DNA from: Chalciporus piperatus | Taxonomy: Eukaryota; Basidiomycota; Agaricomycetes; Boletales; Boletaceae | Assembly (NCBI GenBank): GCA_038093975.1 | Contig: JBBPTG010000418.1 | Coordinates: 1-14,862 of the forward strand | DNA length: 14,862 nt | Direction of reading: 5' to 3' | Shown here: in pieces, positions 7,487 to 14,862 of the stretch | How the letters are laid out: each line of letters begins with the position of its first letter | How positions within the stretch are numbered: the first letter of the stretch is position 1 | Program-made: the position numbers and the translations under genes | Notes under the pieces: model-generated | What the model was told of the DNA's origin: nothing | Seen by the model: the letters and a program-made list of their open reading frames with translations, nothing else | Database searches by the model: none

Positions 7487-10132
7487 CTAATCGGCGCGAT
7501 GTATCACTAGACCAAGGAGTGAACGGAACTTCTCGAATTTGATATAACCCAGATTCTTTGTAAAGATATCTGCAGGGTTTTCATTTCCTTCGATGTAGAA
7601 AAGTTCAACGTGCTTTTCCTCGATTGCATCACGAATAGTGTGATAAGCAATACGTATGTGTCTATGCTTTTTCTGATTGACGGGATTTTGTGATAAAAAT
7701 ATCGATCCCTGATTGTCGCCACAGAGAGGAACAGATTTGAGATTATATCCCAATTCACTCAGCATTTGCTTTACACCAATGATTTGGTTGCAGCAATTAG
7801 ACAAAGCAATATATTCAGCTTCAGTGGTGCTGTTCGCTGTATTCTTCTGGAGATGCGAATTCCACATGAAAGCTGCATTCGCGAGTTTCAGGAAGTATCC
7901 TGTCTGCGAGCGTGAACGTTCTGGATCAGCTCCGAGATCAGAGTCAGAGAGTCCGATTAGACCAGAGCCACTCTTTCCATCGTATACAAGAGCATAGTCT
8001 CGTGTTCCCTTTAGGTACTTCACGATATAGAGCGCTTTATCAAGATGCTCTTGAGTCGGATTTGCCGATTGTCTCGCAAGTTGAGTAACTGCGTAGGCTA
8101 TGTCCGGGCGTGTGCCGAGCATGATGTAGAGTAGGGATCCGATGACCACTTGGAAACGTGTCCGTAACACAGGGTCAACATCTTGTGTGTTTTTGATCGG
8201 ATAATATCCCTGAGGCAAAGGGGTGCGTGCTGGTTTTGCATCTTGCATACCGCAACGTTCAACCACCTTATCAAGGTAATCGCATTGATCGACAAAGATC
8301 AAGCGTTTGGATCGGTCTCGACGAATTCTCATGCGGAGAAATTCATTTGTCTCACCGAGATCGCGGCATTCCCATCGTTTCATAAACTTTGCTTTGAGTT
8401 GATCAATCTCAAGCTTGTTGGGACCGCAAAAGAAGGTGTCATCCACATAAACAACGACATAGACTTTGCCGCGTGTGTAGACATAAATGCCTGCGTCTGA
8501 GTAAATCTTTTTAAAGCCTAGTTCCTCCATAGACTTCTTTAATTCGCGCCACCATGTGATACCAGCTTGTTTAAGCTTGAGAACTTTGCCGGCTAACTCA
8601 GGTGTGGCAAAACCTTCTGGAAATTCCATATAGATTTCTTCTTCCAGTGGACCATATAGATATGCGGAACGCACATCTAGTCCAGTGATGTGCCAATCTT
8701 CTAGAGCGGCGAGTGCAAGCATCATTCGCACTGTCTCAAATCGGACAACTGGAGAGAAGATCTCATCGTAATCAATTCCTTCGATCTGGGAAAATCCCTT
8801 CGCAACCAATCTGGCGCGTTTACGACCGTCGGTTTTGACGTCAAAGACCCATCGGTTTTTAATGACTTTCCGATTTTTAGGTCTGTCGACTACTTCATAC
8901 ACTTTGCGTTCCTTGAGCATTTGCAATTCTTTCATGCATGCTTCACGCCAAAGCTTCTGTTCGTCGGATGGTAATCGCTGAATGTCTCTGAAAGACCATT
9001 CACGGTGATTGGGTTTTTCCTCTGTGTCATTGATAGCTTTAGCACATAGATAACGTGCCAAGTTTACTCCCCCTTCCCGGGTTAGTCGTTCAATCTCCGT
9101 TTCTGAATCCTCAGCTGATGCTGTTTCAGGAGCGGGTGGCTCAGGAGTTGATGGTAAACCACCGGGAATATTTGGTACTTTGGAGGATGATTCTCCAGTG
9201 AGTTCCTTCCAGCGTGAGAGGTGTTCCACTTCCTTTACGGTTTTAGTGGGATGTTCGCGTTCGCCATAGACATTTCCAGGTCGAAGCGGAATCTTGCGAT
9301 CACGTTGTGGGCGCTCTCTGCGACTTGTATGGTCGCTTTTAGGTGGTAATGCTGGTGGAGCATTGTTCGTCGGTACACGACGAGGGGGTGTGACTGGTGC
9401 AGGAGGAATTTCTGCTTCTTCTTCGTCATCATCCGCTGATTCATCATCGCGGGGTATTTCCTCAGGCCGTTGAGGGGGTGGAACCCGCGGTTGCTCCGGG
9501 CGACGGGGGTTCTCGTCCTCTGGATCACTATCAGGATGATTAGCGTCTCCATCCTCTTGATTAGCGTCTCCATCTTCTTGATGATGATGTCTTTGTCTCG
9601 GTAGGGATACAGCACGATGAGGTTTTGAATTTGGGCACTTTGGGAATAAATTCTCATCAAAAACTGCATGCGCAGACGTGTGGATGGAATTATTAGGTCG
9701 CAAAAATTGCATATTGGCTTCGTTCGTAGGAGAAACTCCCAGATAAACCATTAGCTGTGATTTTGGTTGCAACTTTCCACCACGAGTGTCTTCGGGAAGA
9801 TGCACATAGGCACCACATCCAAATACGCGAACGTGATTGAGAGATGAAAATTCGCCAGTTAGTAGCTCTAGTGGTGTTTTCCAGTTAAGTCTCCTGTTAG
9901 GGATTCTGTTGTGGAGATACCGAGCATGTTGAACTGCGAATTCCCAGAATGATGATGGTAAGCAAGCGTGAAGACGCATTGCTTGTGCCTTGTCCATGAG
10001 TGTACGGATATGCCGTTCAGCTCTGCCGTTCTGCTGAGGAGTGTGTGGGGCGCTTTGATATATGAGAATTCCTTCGTTTCGAAGCATTTCATCAAAAGCC
10101 TTAGACTTATAGTCTCCTCCAGCATCGGACAT
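7487..10132 (-). CDS. Copia pol: integrase (C-terminal part), reverse transcriptase, RNase H
   Basis: The longest open piece of the copia polyprotein, 881 codons. Residues are counted from an internal Met that follows an in-frame TGA (10135-10133), so this is not the natural start. It begins in the integrase core with the second and third catalytic residues (D3 in SDAGGDY, E39 in NGRAER). It continues through an acidic, Pro-rich linker (about 180-280) with a 21-bp duplication, then RT (WVFDVKTDGRKRARLVAKGF; YVDD at 562-565) and RNase H (SDSDLGAD, TTEAEYIAL, GDNQGS), ending near HRAD. At about residues 518-521 KLKQAG lacks the conserved LYGLKQ segment; the fit is an in-frame loss of ~7 codons. 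Catalytic RT and RNase H residues remain, but integrase is broken upstream, so the element cannot move by itself. Confidence 0.9.
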   Translation of the reverse strand: MSDAGGDYKSKAFDEMLRNEGILIYQSAPHTPQQNGRAERHIRTLMDKAQAMRLHACLPSSFWEFAVQHARYLHNRIPNRRLNWKTPLELLTGEFSSLNHVRVFGCGAYVHLPEDTRGGKLQPKSQLMVYLGVSPTNEANMQFLRPNNSIHTSAHAVFDENLFPKCPNSKPHRAVSLPRQRHHHQEDGDANQEDGDANHPDSDPEDENPRRPEQPRVPPPQRPEEIPRDDESADDDEEEAEIPPAPVTPPRRVPTNNAPPALPPKSDHTSRRERPQRDRKIPLRPGNVYGEREHPTKTVKEVEHLSRWKELTGESSSKVPNIPGGLPSTPEPPAPETASAEDSETEIERLTREGGVNLARYLCAKAINDTEEKPNHREWSFRDIQRLPSDEQKLWREACMKELQMLKERKVYEVVDRPKNRKVIKNRWVFDVKTDGRKRARLVAKGFSQIEGIDYDEIFSPVVRFETVRMMLALAALEDWHITGLDVRSAYLYGPLEEEIYMEFPEGFATPELAGKVLKLKQAGITWWRELKKSMEELGFKKIYSDAGIYVYTRGKVYVVVYVDDTFFCGPNKLEIDQLKAKFMKRWECRDLGETNEFLRMRIRRDRSKRLIFVDQCDYLDKVVERCGMQDAKPARTPLPQGYYPIKNTQDVDPVLRTRFQVVIGSLLYIMLGTRPDIAYAVTQLARQSANPTQEHLDKALYIVKYLKGTRDYALVYDGKSGSGLIGLSDSDLGADPERSRSQTGYFLKLANAAFMWNSHLQKNTANSTTEAEYIALSNCCNQIIGVKQMLSELGYNLKSVPLCGDNQGSIFLSQNPVNQKKHRHIRIAYHTIRDAIEEKHVELFYIEGNENPADIFTKNLGYIKFEKFRSLLGLVIHRAD
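9537..9578. repeat. 21-bp tandem duplication within pol linker
   Basis: Two adjacent 21-bp units starting TGATTAGCGTCTCCATC differ at one or two bases and encode a repeated QEDGDAN in the acidic linker between integrase and RT. It is in frame and probably harmless. Confidence 0.85.
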
Positions 10133-10533
10133 TCAGCCTTTTACTTGGCTTTTCCATTGCGTTTGGACCATTTTGATAAATTGTCGAGTAGCAGGCAGTG
10201 CGTCATTTTTGTTTCGCAACGGCTTGATCCAAGACATTGAAGTGAAATCATCATAAAAAACGATGATATATTTGTTCCTATAGTACGATTCCGTTTCAAA
10301 CGACTTGAAACAAGTTCAAACGGTTCAGTGGCACGTCGTTGAGTAGGCGGGAATGCACGATTAGGTTGTTTGCCTAGTTGACAGCCAGGACAAACATGAT
10401 CATCCGCTGGTATTTCAACCGCAGGGAAATCCTTGAGGTGCTTCTTCACTGCGTGAATGACATCTTTGGAAGCATGTCCTAAGCGACGATGTAAAACATC
10501 ATAGTCTGTCGCATATAACTTCACAGTTGAAAA
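10133..10533 (-). pseudogene. Copia pre-integrase zinc region and integrase N-part (broken)
   Basis: This stretch encodes the GAG-pre-integrase HHCC zinc region (LHRRLGHASKDV, then CPGCQLGKQPNRAF) and the start of the integrase core. At about 10301-10315 the frame changes and roughly 10-13 bases appear to be missing between FELV and the next conserved residues. This removes the HSDL-type segment that normally carries the first catalytic Asp. The frame then resumes with YIIVFYDDFTSMSW and meets TGA at 10135-10133, where the family usually has Trp (TGG). Frame boundaries are by eye. Confidence 0.8.
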
Positions 10534-10540
10534 TTTTTTT

Positions 10541-11746
10541 GGTCTTGACCACATCGGCGCGTATAAAATACATTGTGGAGCCAGGATGTGAATGGAACTG
10601 AAGAATGGTAGCCTTTTTATGGGCATGCCAAAAATCTATCAGTGTTCCGTTGCCAGCGGACCGTAGAGAGATGTCTTGATCTTGGAGTAAAGTGCCCATG
10701 GAAATGAGCTTGATGTCTGTCGTGGGCATATAGATGGTAGGGGATAATCTAACGATAGATCCCTTGAAATTAACCAAGACAGTGCCTTGACCTTTGATAG
10801 GTACTAGACCGTTCGCTGTCTTGCATTGCCTAGGGACTTCAAATTCTTTATATTCCGAAAAATCGGACATATCATAAGTGAAGTGAGACGATGCTCCAGA
10901 GTCAAGGAGCCAAATATCCGACTTGACATCAGGATCGCTCAACTTAAAGCATTCTTCACACGGATCGAGATCGAACATCGACATACACATTGGGACTTCG
11001 CTATCTAAGACAGATGACAATATGTACTCTACATACTGCTGTGAATAAGGCAGTTGTGAGTTGTCATTGCTAAGATGCGAGAGTGAAGAGACAGACCTTT
11101 CAGTCATATCATAGTCGAAGTCGAAGTATTCTCCCATGTCCGGGAAGACTTCTCCGATCCTCTCATCAAGTGGTTGCGACTCGAATTCATCATCGGCGTA
11201 AAAACGCTCAATGTAGTCATCGATGTCATATTCCTCCCCCAGAGAGACTATATCCTCTTCCGGTAGAGGAGCAACCGTGGTAACGAATGGCAGAGCGAAG
11301 GTGCCAGGGTCAATCTCACCGAACGTAGACTGCCGACAATGTCCGGGCAAGCGGACAATGGGGTCATTCGTTGGTGGTGGTGATGGTGATGGAGACGGGG
11401 TCTCCGGCAAACGTGCTTCGAGACGTTCGCGCAAGGTAGGACGACGAGGGGGTGGCGGAGCGAGAGGCGTGATGGGAACCTCGTCAGGGAGTTCCACGAC
11501 AGATGCAAATGGGGTCGAAACGTCGACGCGCTCCATTAAATGGAGGCGCTTGTTGGGCCGTTCCTCAGACAACGTGTCCGAAGGTGGGTTTGCCACCTTG
11601 TCGAGACGACGAAGCGTCTGGGGAGTTGGCGTGACCAGGATGCGGTGCGCGAGGTCAATGCTGCGCAGGGTCTGTGGAAAAGCTGGTGGCCCGTAGTGGG
11701 TAGCACCAGAGGAGTGGGCGAGTTGACGAGGGTCGGTGGCGGGCGT
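10541..11746 (-). pseudogene. Copia polyprotein: linker and aspartic protease
   Basis: The continuation of gag-pol downstream of the solo LTR. A Pro-rich and acidic linker leads to the retroviral-type aspartic protease (WLLDSGASSHFTYDMSDF; catalytic Asp codon at 10903-10901) and TMYFIRADVV. The frame is lost at a run of seven A (10540-10534, minus strand); removing one A would restore the next domain's frame. Removing the solo LTR and one copy of its duplication also joins this piece in frame with gag, so the ancestral polyprotein was continuous here. The product cleaves the element's own polyprotein. Confidence 0.82.
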
Positions 11747-12150
11747 TGTTACGCTTGTACCGGGTAGGTCAAAGCGTAGACGCAAAACCTAGTCGGAGAC
11801 AAGGGTTTCAAGTGTAGCCTAACAGTGGGATGTCCACGTTAAGGCCTAGCGTCCGTTCAAGAGTGGGACGGTGACTCTCAGAGGGTTCAAGGAGAACGAG
11901 GAGTAACAAGGTTAGATTGCGTAGGTCTAACTTAAGGTTACAGGAGGAAACTCGAGGGTTTATATAAGTAGAGAAACGAGTTAAGGGCAGGCATGGAACT
12001 AGTTGGAATGTGTAAGAACAAGCCATGACGAATAGGAATGAGTCATGCTTGGTAAGTGTACGAGTCAGTGATGACGAAGCATGGAATGTGAAAGAACATC
12101 GAAGAACATCCGCTGACTAAAGCAAGCAAGAAATAAGAGGCCTAGGCAGG

Positions 12151-12733
12151 TGAAACGACTCAACTCAATCAAGAGCTAGCGCTATCATCAGACAACATGC
12201 CCTAGCGAAACCACATCAACTCAGTAACTAGAGCTGAGGATCAGACTAGGCAAGCAGGAGCGCTTGGCCCATGAAGTTCAAGAAGAGGAAACTCCAGGAG
12301 AACAAGACTGGGGAGCCAGTGCTTGTCAACCCGGGTTTATATACTATTGACAGTGTTTGTACATGTTGTGGCTAAACCTTAACTATATGACTAGGTATGA
12401 CTAGATATGAGTCATGGCAAGTAACAGCCAATAGCGTATATGACTAGGAAGCGAGATGAGTCAGTATGAGTCACGGTGAGTCATAATGAGTCATTAAGAG
12501 TCTGAGTCATGGTGACTCGGTATGAGTCATGGACAGTGGGGAAGATGCACAGCCACGTTACGTAAGCGAAAGGCTAGACCTAGCTGATGTCAGCAGGTCA
12601 CGTGATGTGATCTTGATAAGATAAGATAACAGAAAAGGGAGAGAAAGCGACTAAGTGCAAAAGTGAAAGGGAAACATAGTAAGTGTAGTGAAGTCTAGGA
12701 AAGACTAGGATAAGGAACTGAGCGTTCGTAACA
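12151..12733 (-). repeat. Nested solo LTR, 583 bp, target duplication GCAGG
   Basis: It lies within the outer solo LTR. The ends are TGAAACG (12151) and CGTAACA (12733), flanked by GCAGG at 12146-12150 and 12734-12738; the outer LTR sequence resumes exactly as in the copy at 14006. It contains a minus-oriented TATATAAA (12343-12336), an array of TGAGTCA motifs (12386-12530), a CACGTG E-box (about 12600) and three overlapping GATA motifs (about 12613-12628). The start TGTTACGA on the minus strand resembles the other gypsy-type LTRs, but the body is different, so it is another family. Confidence 0.88.
12386..12530. repeat. Phased array of TGAGTCA motifs (degenerate 10-bp repeat)
   Basis: TGAGTCA occurs at 12408, 12457, 12467, 12477, 12487, 12503 and 12523, with the near match TGACTCG at 12513. 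Two runs have exact 10-bp spacing. Related TATGACTAG units precede them, also about 10 bp apart (ATGA at 12387, 12397 and 12407). TGAGTCA is the consensus for AP-1/Gcn4-type bZIP factors. It could be an LTR enhancer or a chance product of tandem duplication. Confidence 0.75.
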
Positions 12734-12802
12734 GCAGGACTCGAACCAGCGACTAGGACTTAGTACAAGGAAAGAAGAGGAAAGAATAGGGCGATCGTAA
12801 CA

Positions 12803-13782
12803 GGCGTGGTGAAGACTGTGGCTGCAGGGGCGATAACGACGGGAGGGGTGGTGAAGGAAGAGAAGGCAAAAGACGCCGAAGCGTCGTTGGCATGGGCACG
12901 AGACTTGCGAGTCTCGTTCTTTGCCTGACCTTCTGCGGAACGAGTTCCGCGCTTCCTCTTCTTCTTGCCATTCGAGTTGGCGTTCCCTTGACCGTTGTTC
13001 GAGGTCGTCGGCTGCTGCTGCTGCTGTGTAAACTGCGGGTCCTGACCTTTCGGCTTGACAGCCGATATCTTGGACGCCTGAGCAGTCTGAGCAGGCTTTG
13101 CAGGCGCGGGAGCCTTCGAAGAATTTTGCTGAGACCAAGCACCGAGAGCGGTTTGCTCGATCTCGTCGAGGGTGAATGGAAGGGCGCCAGCCCGAGTGAC
13201 GACGCGTGGAGTTCTTACCTCCGTTGCGCCCGTGCCCGTAATCTCAATCTCCGTAGTAGTGACGTCCTTCAACGAATCTCCGGACTTCGCGTTGAGCAGC
13301 TGTAAAAACGTCGACATGTAAGGAAGTACTTTGAGTTTCCTCAACGTCATCAGGATCTGCCAGCGATCCGAGAGAGGGAACTTGTACTGGTCGAACTTCT
13401 GAAAAGCGGTCCTGAGTTTCGAGAAAGTCCCAGCCGGGGACTCGTGAAGAGAGAACTTCATGTTCTCGAAGGTATCGTACTCGTCGTAAACGTTGGCGAA
13501 AGTTGGGTGGGAGAAGGCCTCCTTGAGTGCGTCCCAAAGGGCCTTGGCGTTGTTCTCCTCTTCCCAGCGACGTTGGAGCGAAGCGTTGAGCTTCAGGTAA
13601 AGAGAACCGACTGCCTTCTCCGTGTTCTTGGACCAGTCGTCGTCATCAATATCCTCTGTCTTCTGAGTCGTATAGAAAACTCCGATAGACATAAGGTATG
13701 CGCGCATCTTGGGGGCCCAAGTAAGGTAGTTCGAGCCGTTGAGCGTGGGGATGGAGGCGAAGGTGGAGCTGGAGGAAGACAT
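12803..13782 (-). CDS. Copia gag protein (N-terminal 326 codons, cut by solo LTR)
   Basis: The capsid-type gag of the copia element, which packages element RNA into particles. The ATG at 13782 opens MSSSSSTFASIPTLNGSNYL. A UBN2/DUF4219-like retrotransposon gag region follows (NYLTWAPKMRAYLMSIGVF, LWDALKEAFSHPTFANVYDE, LRKLKVLPYMSTFLQLLNA). After about residue 215 come Ala/Pro/Gln-rich sequence with a glutamine run, and a basic KKKRKRGTRS stretch in place of a CCHC zinc knuckle. The frame enters the solo LTR at 12802 and stops at about 12760. Excluding the LTR, it would continue in frame into the piece at 11746. Confidence 0.88.
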
Positions 13783-14005
13783 TGTGAGAGATGGATGGTA
13801 GTATCGAATCTGAAGAGTAACGCGTAAGTTTATCGTTCAATAAAGAATGAAAAAGCGCAGTCAGAGCTTCTGGATTCATACCGGCATAGCGACCCCATGG
13901 TCGCTTGCCTAAAGCACAGAAACTAGAGCGTAAAAACGCTTCTAGAACTCGGTGGTACAAGCACATGGATTCAGAGCATGAAAACGCATCGTCATCCAGA
14001 GCGTT
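13783..14005 (-). other. Copia copy 2 leader, interrupted at 14006
   Basis: Matches the copy 1 leader (3126-3350) with few differences, including both hairpins (13888-13905 and 13923-13945). The match stops at GCGTT (14001-14005), where copy 1 continues and this copy begins a gypsy-type LTR. GCGTT is therefore the expected target duplication of that insertion. Confidence 0.8.
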
Positions 14006-14469
14006 TGTTACGATCATTCATTCTTTCCTTTCTCATTACCTTGTACTAAGTCCTAGTCGCTGGTTCGAGTCCTGCCTAGGCCTCTTATTTCTTGCTTGCT
14101 TTAGTCAGCGGATGTTCTTCGATGTTCTTTCACATTCCGTACTTCGTCATCGCTGACTCGTACTCTTACCAAGCATGACTCATTCCTATTCGTCATAGCT
14201 TGTTCTTACACCTTCCAACCGGTTCCATGCCTGCCCTTAACTCGTTTCTCTACTTATATAAACCCTCGAGTTTCACCGCCAACCCAGCAGGTATAAACGT
14301 CTAGCTTGGTCATTCCTTGCTTCCTGTGAACCCTCTGAGAGTCACCGTCCCACTCTTGAACGGACGCTAGGCCTTAACGTGGACATCCCATCGTTAGGCT
14401 ACCTTGAAACCCTTGTCTTTGACTAGGCTTTTGTGTCTACGCTTTGACCTACCCGGTACAAGCGTAACA
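14006..14469 (+). repeat. Gypsy-type 5' LTR, 464 bp
   Basis: Perfect 7-bp terminal inverted repeats TGTTACG/CGTAACA. It contains TATATAAA (14255-14262), a TGACTCA (14176-14182), and near the start a tRNA B-box-like GGTTCGAGTCC (about 14061-14071) with flanks able to form most of a T-arm. The reverse complement matches the solo LTR at 11747-12802. Confidence 0.88.
14255..14262 (+). promoter_or_regulatory. TATA box in gypsy-type LTR
   Basis: TATATAAA followed by CCCTCGAG, in the element's own orientation. The same TATATAAACCC lies in the solo LTRs at 11966 and 12343 on the minus strand, so it is conserved across these LTRs. Confidence 0.6.
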
Positions 14470-14509
14470 AAAGATCTAAGTTACCCCTGAAAGGCTACCT
14501 TCGCTGTAG

Positions 14510-14862
14510 ACCTCCACCATTTCCCAACGACCTCGCCTCGACACCTCTCGTTGGGGCCCCCCACGAGAGACCGCTAATCCACAGAACCCCGAATCTTCTG
14601 ACTCGGGCTCACCTGAAGAGGAAGATCCCTCTAACCCCTACGACACCTCGGATCTTTACGACGAACCAATCACCACCCAAGAGGAACAAGAAGAAACCCT
14701 TCACCTCTTCCACGAATTTTCCTCAGCTGTAACCATCCCAAGGTCACCAACACCACCGTCGCCAACCCCAATATCCCGAAGAGCTCCACAGTTCCCTGTG
14801 TCGCCTGCCCCCCCACGAACCCTAGCTTTCCCCACTCCTTCCCTTCCCGCACCCGCATTTGC
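14510..14862 (+). CDS. Gag-like open frame of gypsy-type element (partial)
   Basis: One frame stays open from just after TAG (14507-14509) to the window end, about 117 codons. It begins TSTISQRPRLDTSRWGPPRE and is rich in Pro, Ser and acidic residues, with SPTPPSPTPISRRAP near the edge. This is typical of a gypsy gag N-terminal region, but no conserved domain is reached. There is no ATG in frame. ATT at 14519-14521 follows CCACC, a favourable start context, so the start codon may have mutated from ATG, or an upstream start and splicing may be used. Confidence 0.45.

Larger units (their letters stand above)
11747..12802 (-). repeat. Solo gypsy-type LTR in copia gag, target duplication GGCGT
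   Basis: The ends TGTTACG (11747) and CGTAACA (12802) are flanked by GGCGT at 11742-11746 and 12803-12807. Without the inner insertion and one of its duplications (588 bp) the LTR is about 468 bp. It matches the reverse complement of the 464-bp LTR at 14006-14469 over most of its length, except one block near 11890-11945. It carries a minus-oriented TATATAAA (11966-11959), a TGAGTCA (12039-12045) and a B-box-like motif split off by the inner insertion. No internal coding region is present. Confidence 0.9.
7182..14005 (-). mobile_element. Ty1/copia element, copy 2, decayed, 5' LTR replaced at junction
   Basis: A minus-strand element read from the right: leader (14005-13783), gag (13782), protease, integrase, reverse transcriptase, RNase H (stop near 7487), polypurine tract and 3' LTR (7417-7182). 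The order PR-IN-RT-RH is the Ty1/copia order. Gag is split by a solo LTR (11747-12802), and pol carries two frameshifts, a stop and two deletions. The 5' LTR and primer-binding site are not visible: the leader is interrupted at 14006 by a gypsy-type LTR, and the remaining 5' end would lie beyond the right edge. Confidence 0.9.
14006..14862 (+). mobile_element. Gypsy-type LTR element, 5' part (extends past right edge)
   Basis: Starts with a 464-bp LTR inserted in the copia leader, followed by about 40 bp and an open gag-like frame to the window end. The plus orientation is set by the LTR (TG...CA, TATA at 14255-14262) and the following frame. No PBS beginning TGG is seen directly after the LTR (AAAGATCTAAGTTACC). 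Assignment to Ty3/gypsy is inferred from the LTR ends, the LTR family and the gag-like composition; no pol domain is in view. Confidence 0.65.

Noticed and set aside
10501..10545. Programmed frameshift at the A7 run between protease and integrase
   Set aside because: Ty1-type shifts lie between gag and pol, and other lesions in this copy show decay; an indel in a homopolymer is simpler.
11223..11696. Glycine/arginine-rich plus-strand frame
   Set aside because: Antisense shadow of the Pro-rich polyprotein linker.
12892..13305. Plus-strand open frame opposite gag
   Set aside because: Antisense shadow of the gag coding region with no recognisable motif.
13646..14017. Open frame through the copia leader (minus strand)
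   Set aside because: It overlaps the leader and gag in another frame, and the matching region of copy 1 does not keep the same frame.
14050..14085. A complete tRNA gene around the B-box-like motif
   Set aside because: No A box, anticodon stem or acceptor stem can be formed; only a T-arm-like part is present.
1..14862. CRISPR array, rRNA or operon structure
   Set aside because: The sequence is eukaryotic in character, and no spaced direct repeats or rRNA segments were seen.

Overview
The window looks like a transposon-rich, repeat-dominated stretch of a filamentous basidiomycete genome, most likely an Agaricomycete. Reasons: KDZ-type and Plavaka-type DNA transposases split by introns of 48-51 nt, a Ty1/copia element with a fungal-type gag, gypsy-type LTRs, and no recognisable host housekeeping gene. 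The species cannot be fixed from this sequence.

Layout. Positions 1-2934 hold the 5' part of a KDZ transposase gene (minus strand, six exons, open as far as the left edge) and its upstream region. At about 2935 this joins a copia fragment (copy 1, minus strand): the first codons of gag, the leader, a primer-binding site and a 236-bp LTR ending at 3627. Copy 1 sits in a Plavaka transposase gene (minus strand, start codon at 6020, cut off at 3628), whose zinc-finger codons also carry a 698-bp solo LTR (5302-5999). Divergent from it, a plus-strand gene of unknown function (about 6161-6991) has three exons and one apparent frameshift. From 7182 to 14005 lies copia copy 2 (minus strand): 3' LTR, RT/RNase H, integrase, protease, gag and leader. 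Its gag is split by a solo gypsy-type LTR (11747-12802) that itself contains another solo LTR (12151-12733). At 14006 a plus-strand gypsy-type element begins inside the copia leader; its LTR and the start of a gag-like frame are visible to the right edge.

How it fits together. This is a nest of insertions, read from target-site duplications (GCACC, GGCGT, GCAGG) and broken frames. Plavaka is older than copia copy 1 and the 698-bp LTR; copy 1 is older than the KDZ element that appears to have landed in its gag; copy 2 is older than the two gypsy insertions in it. Copy 2 is dead: it has two frameshifts, an in-frame stop, loss of the first integrase aspartate and a gap at a conserved RT motif. 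The KDZ gene is the only one here that stays open and keeps its expected catalytic motifs.

Points most worth checking are a roughly 10-bp-phased array of TGAGTCA motifs in the inner solo LTR, a copia-type half-tRNA primer-binding site, paired hairpins conserved in the copia leader, a tRNA B-box-like motif in the gypsy LTR, and the unidentified divergent gene beside Plavaka.
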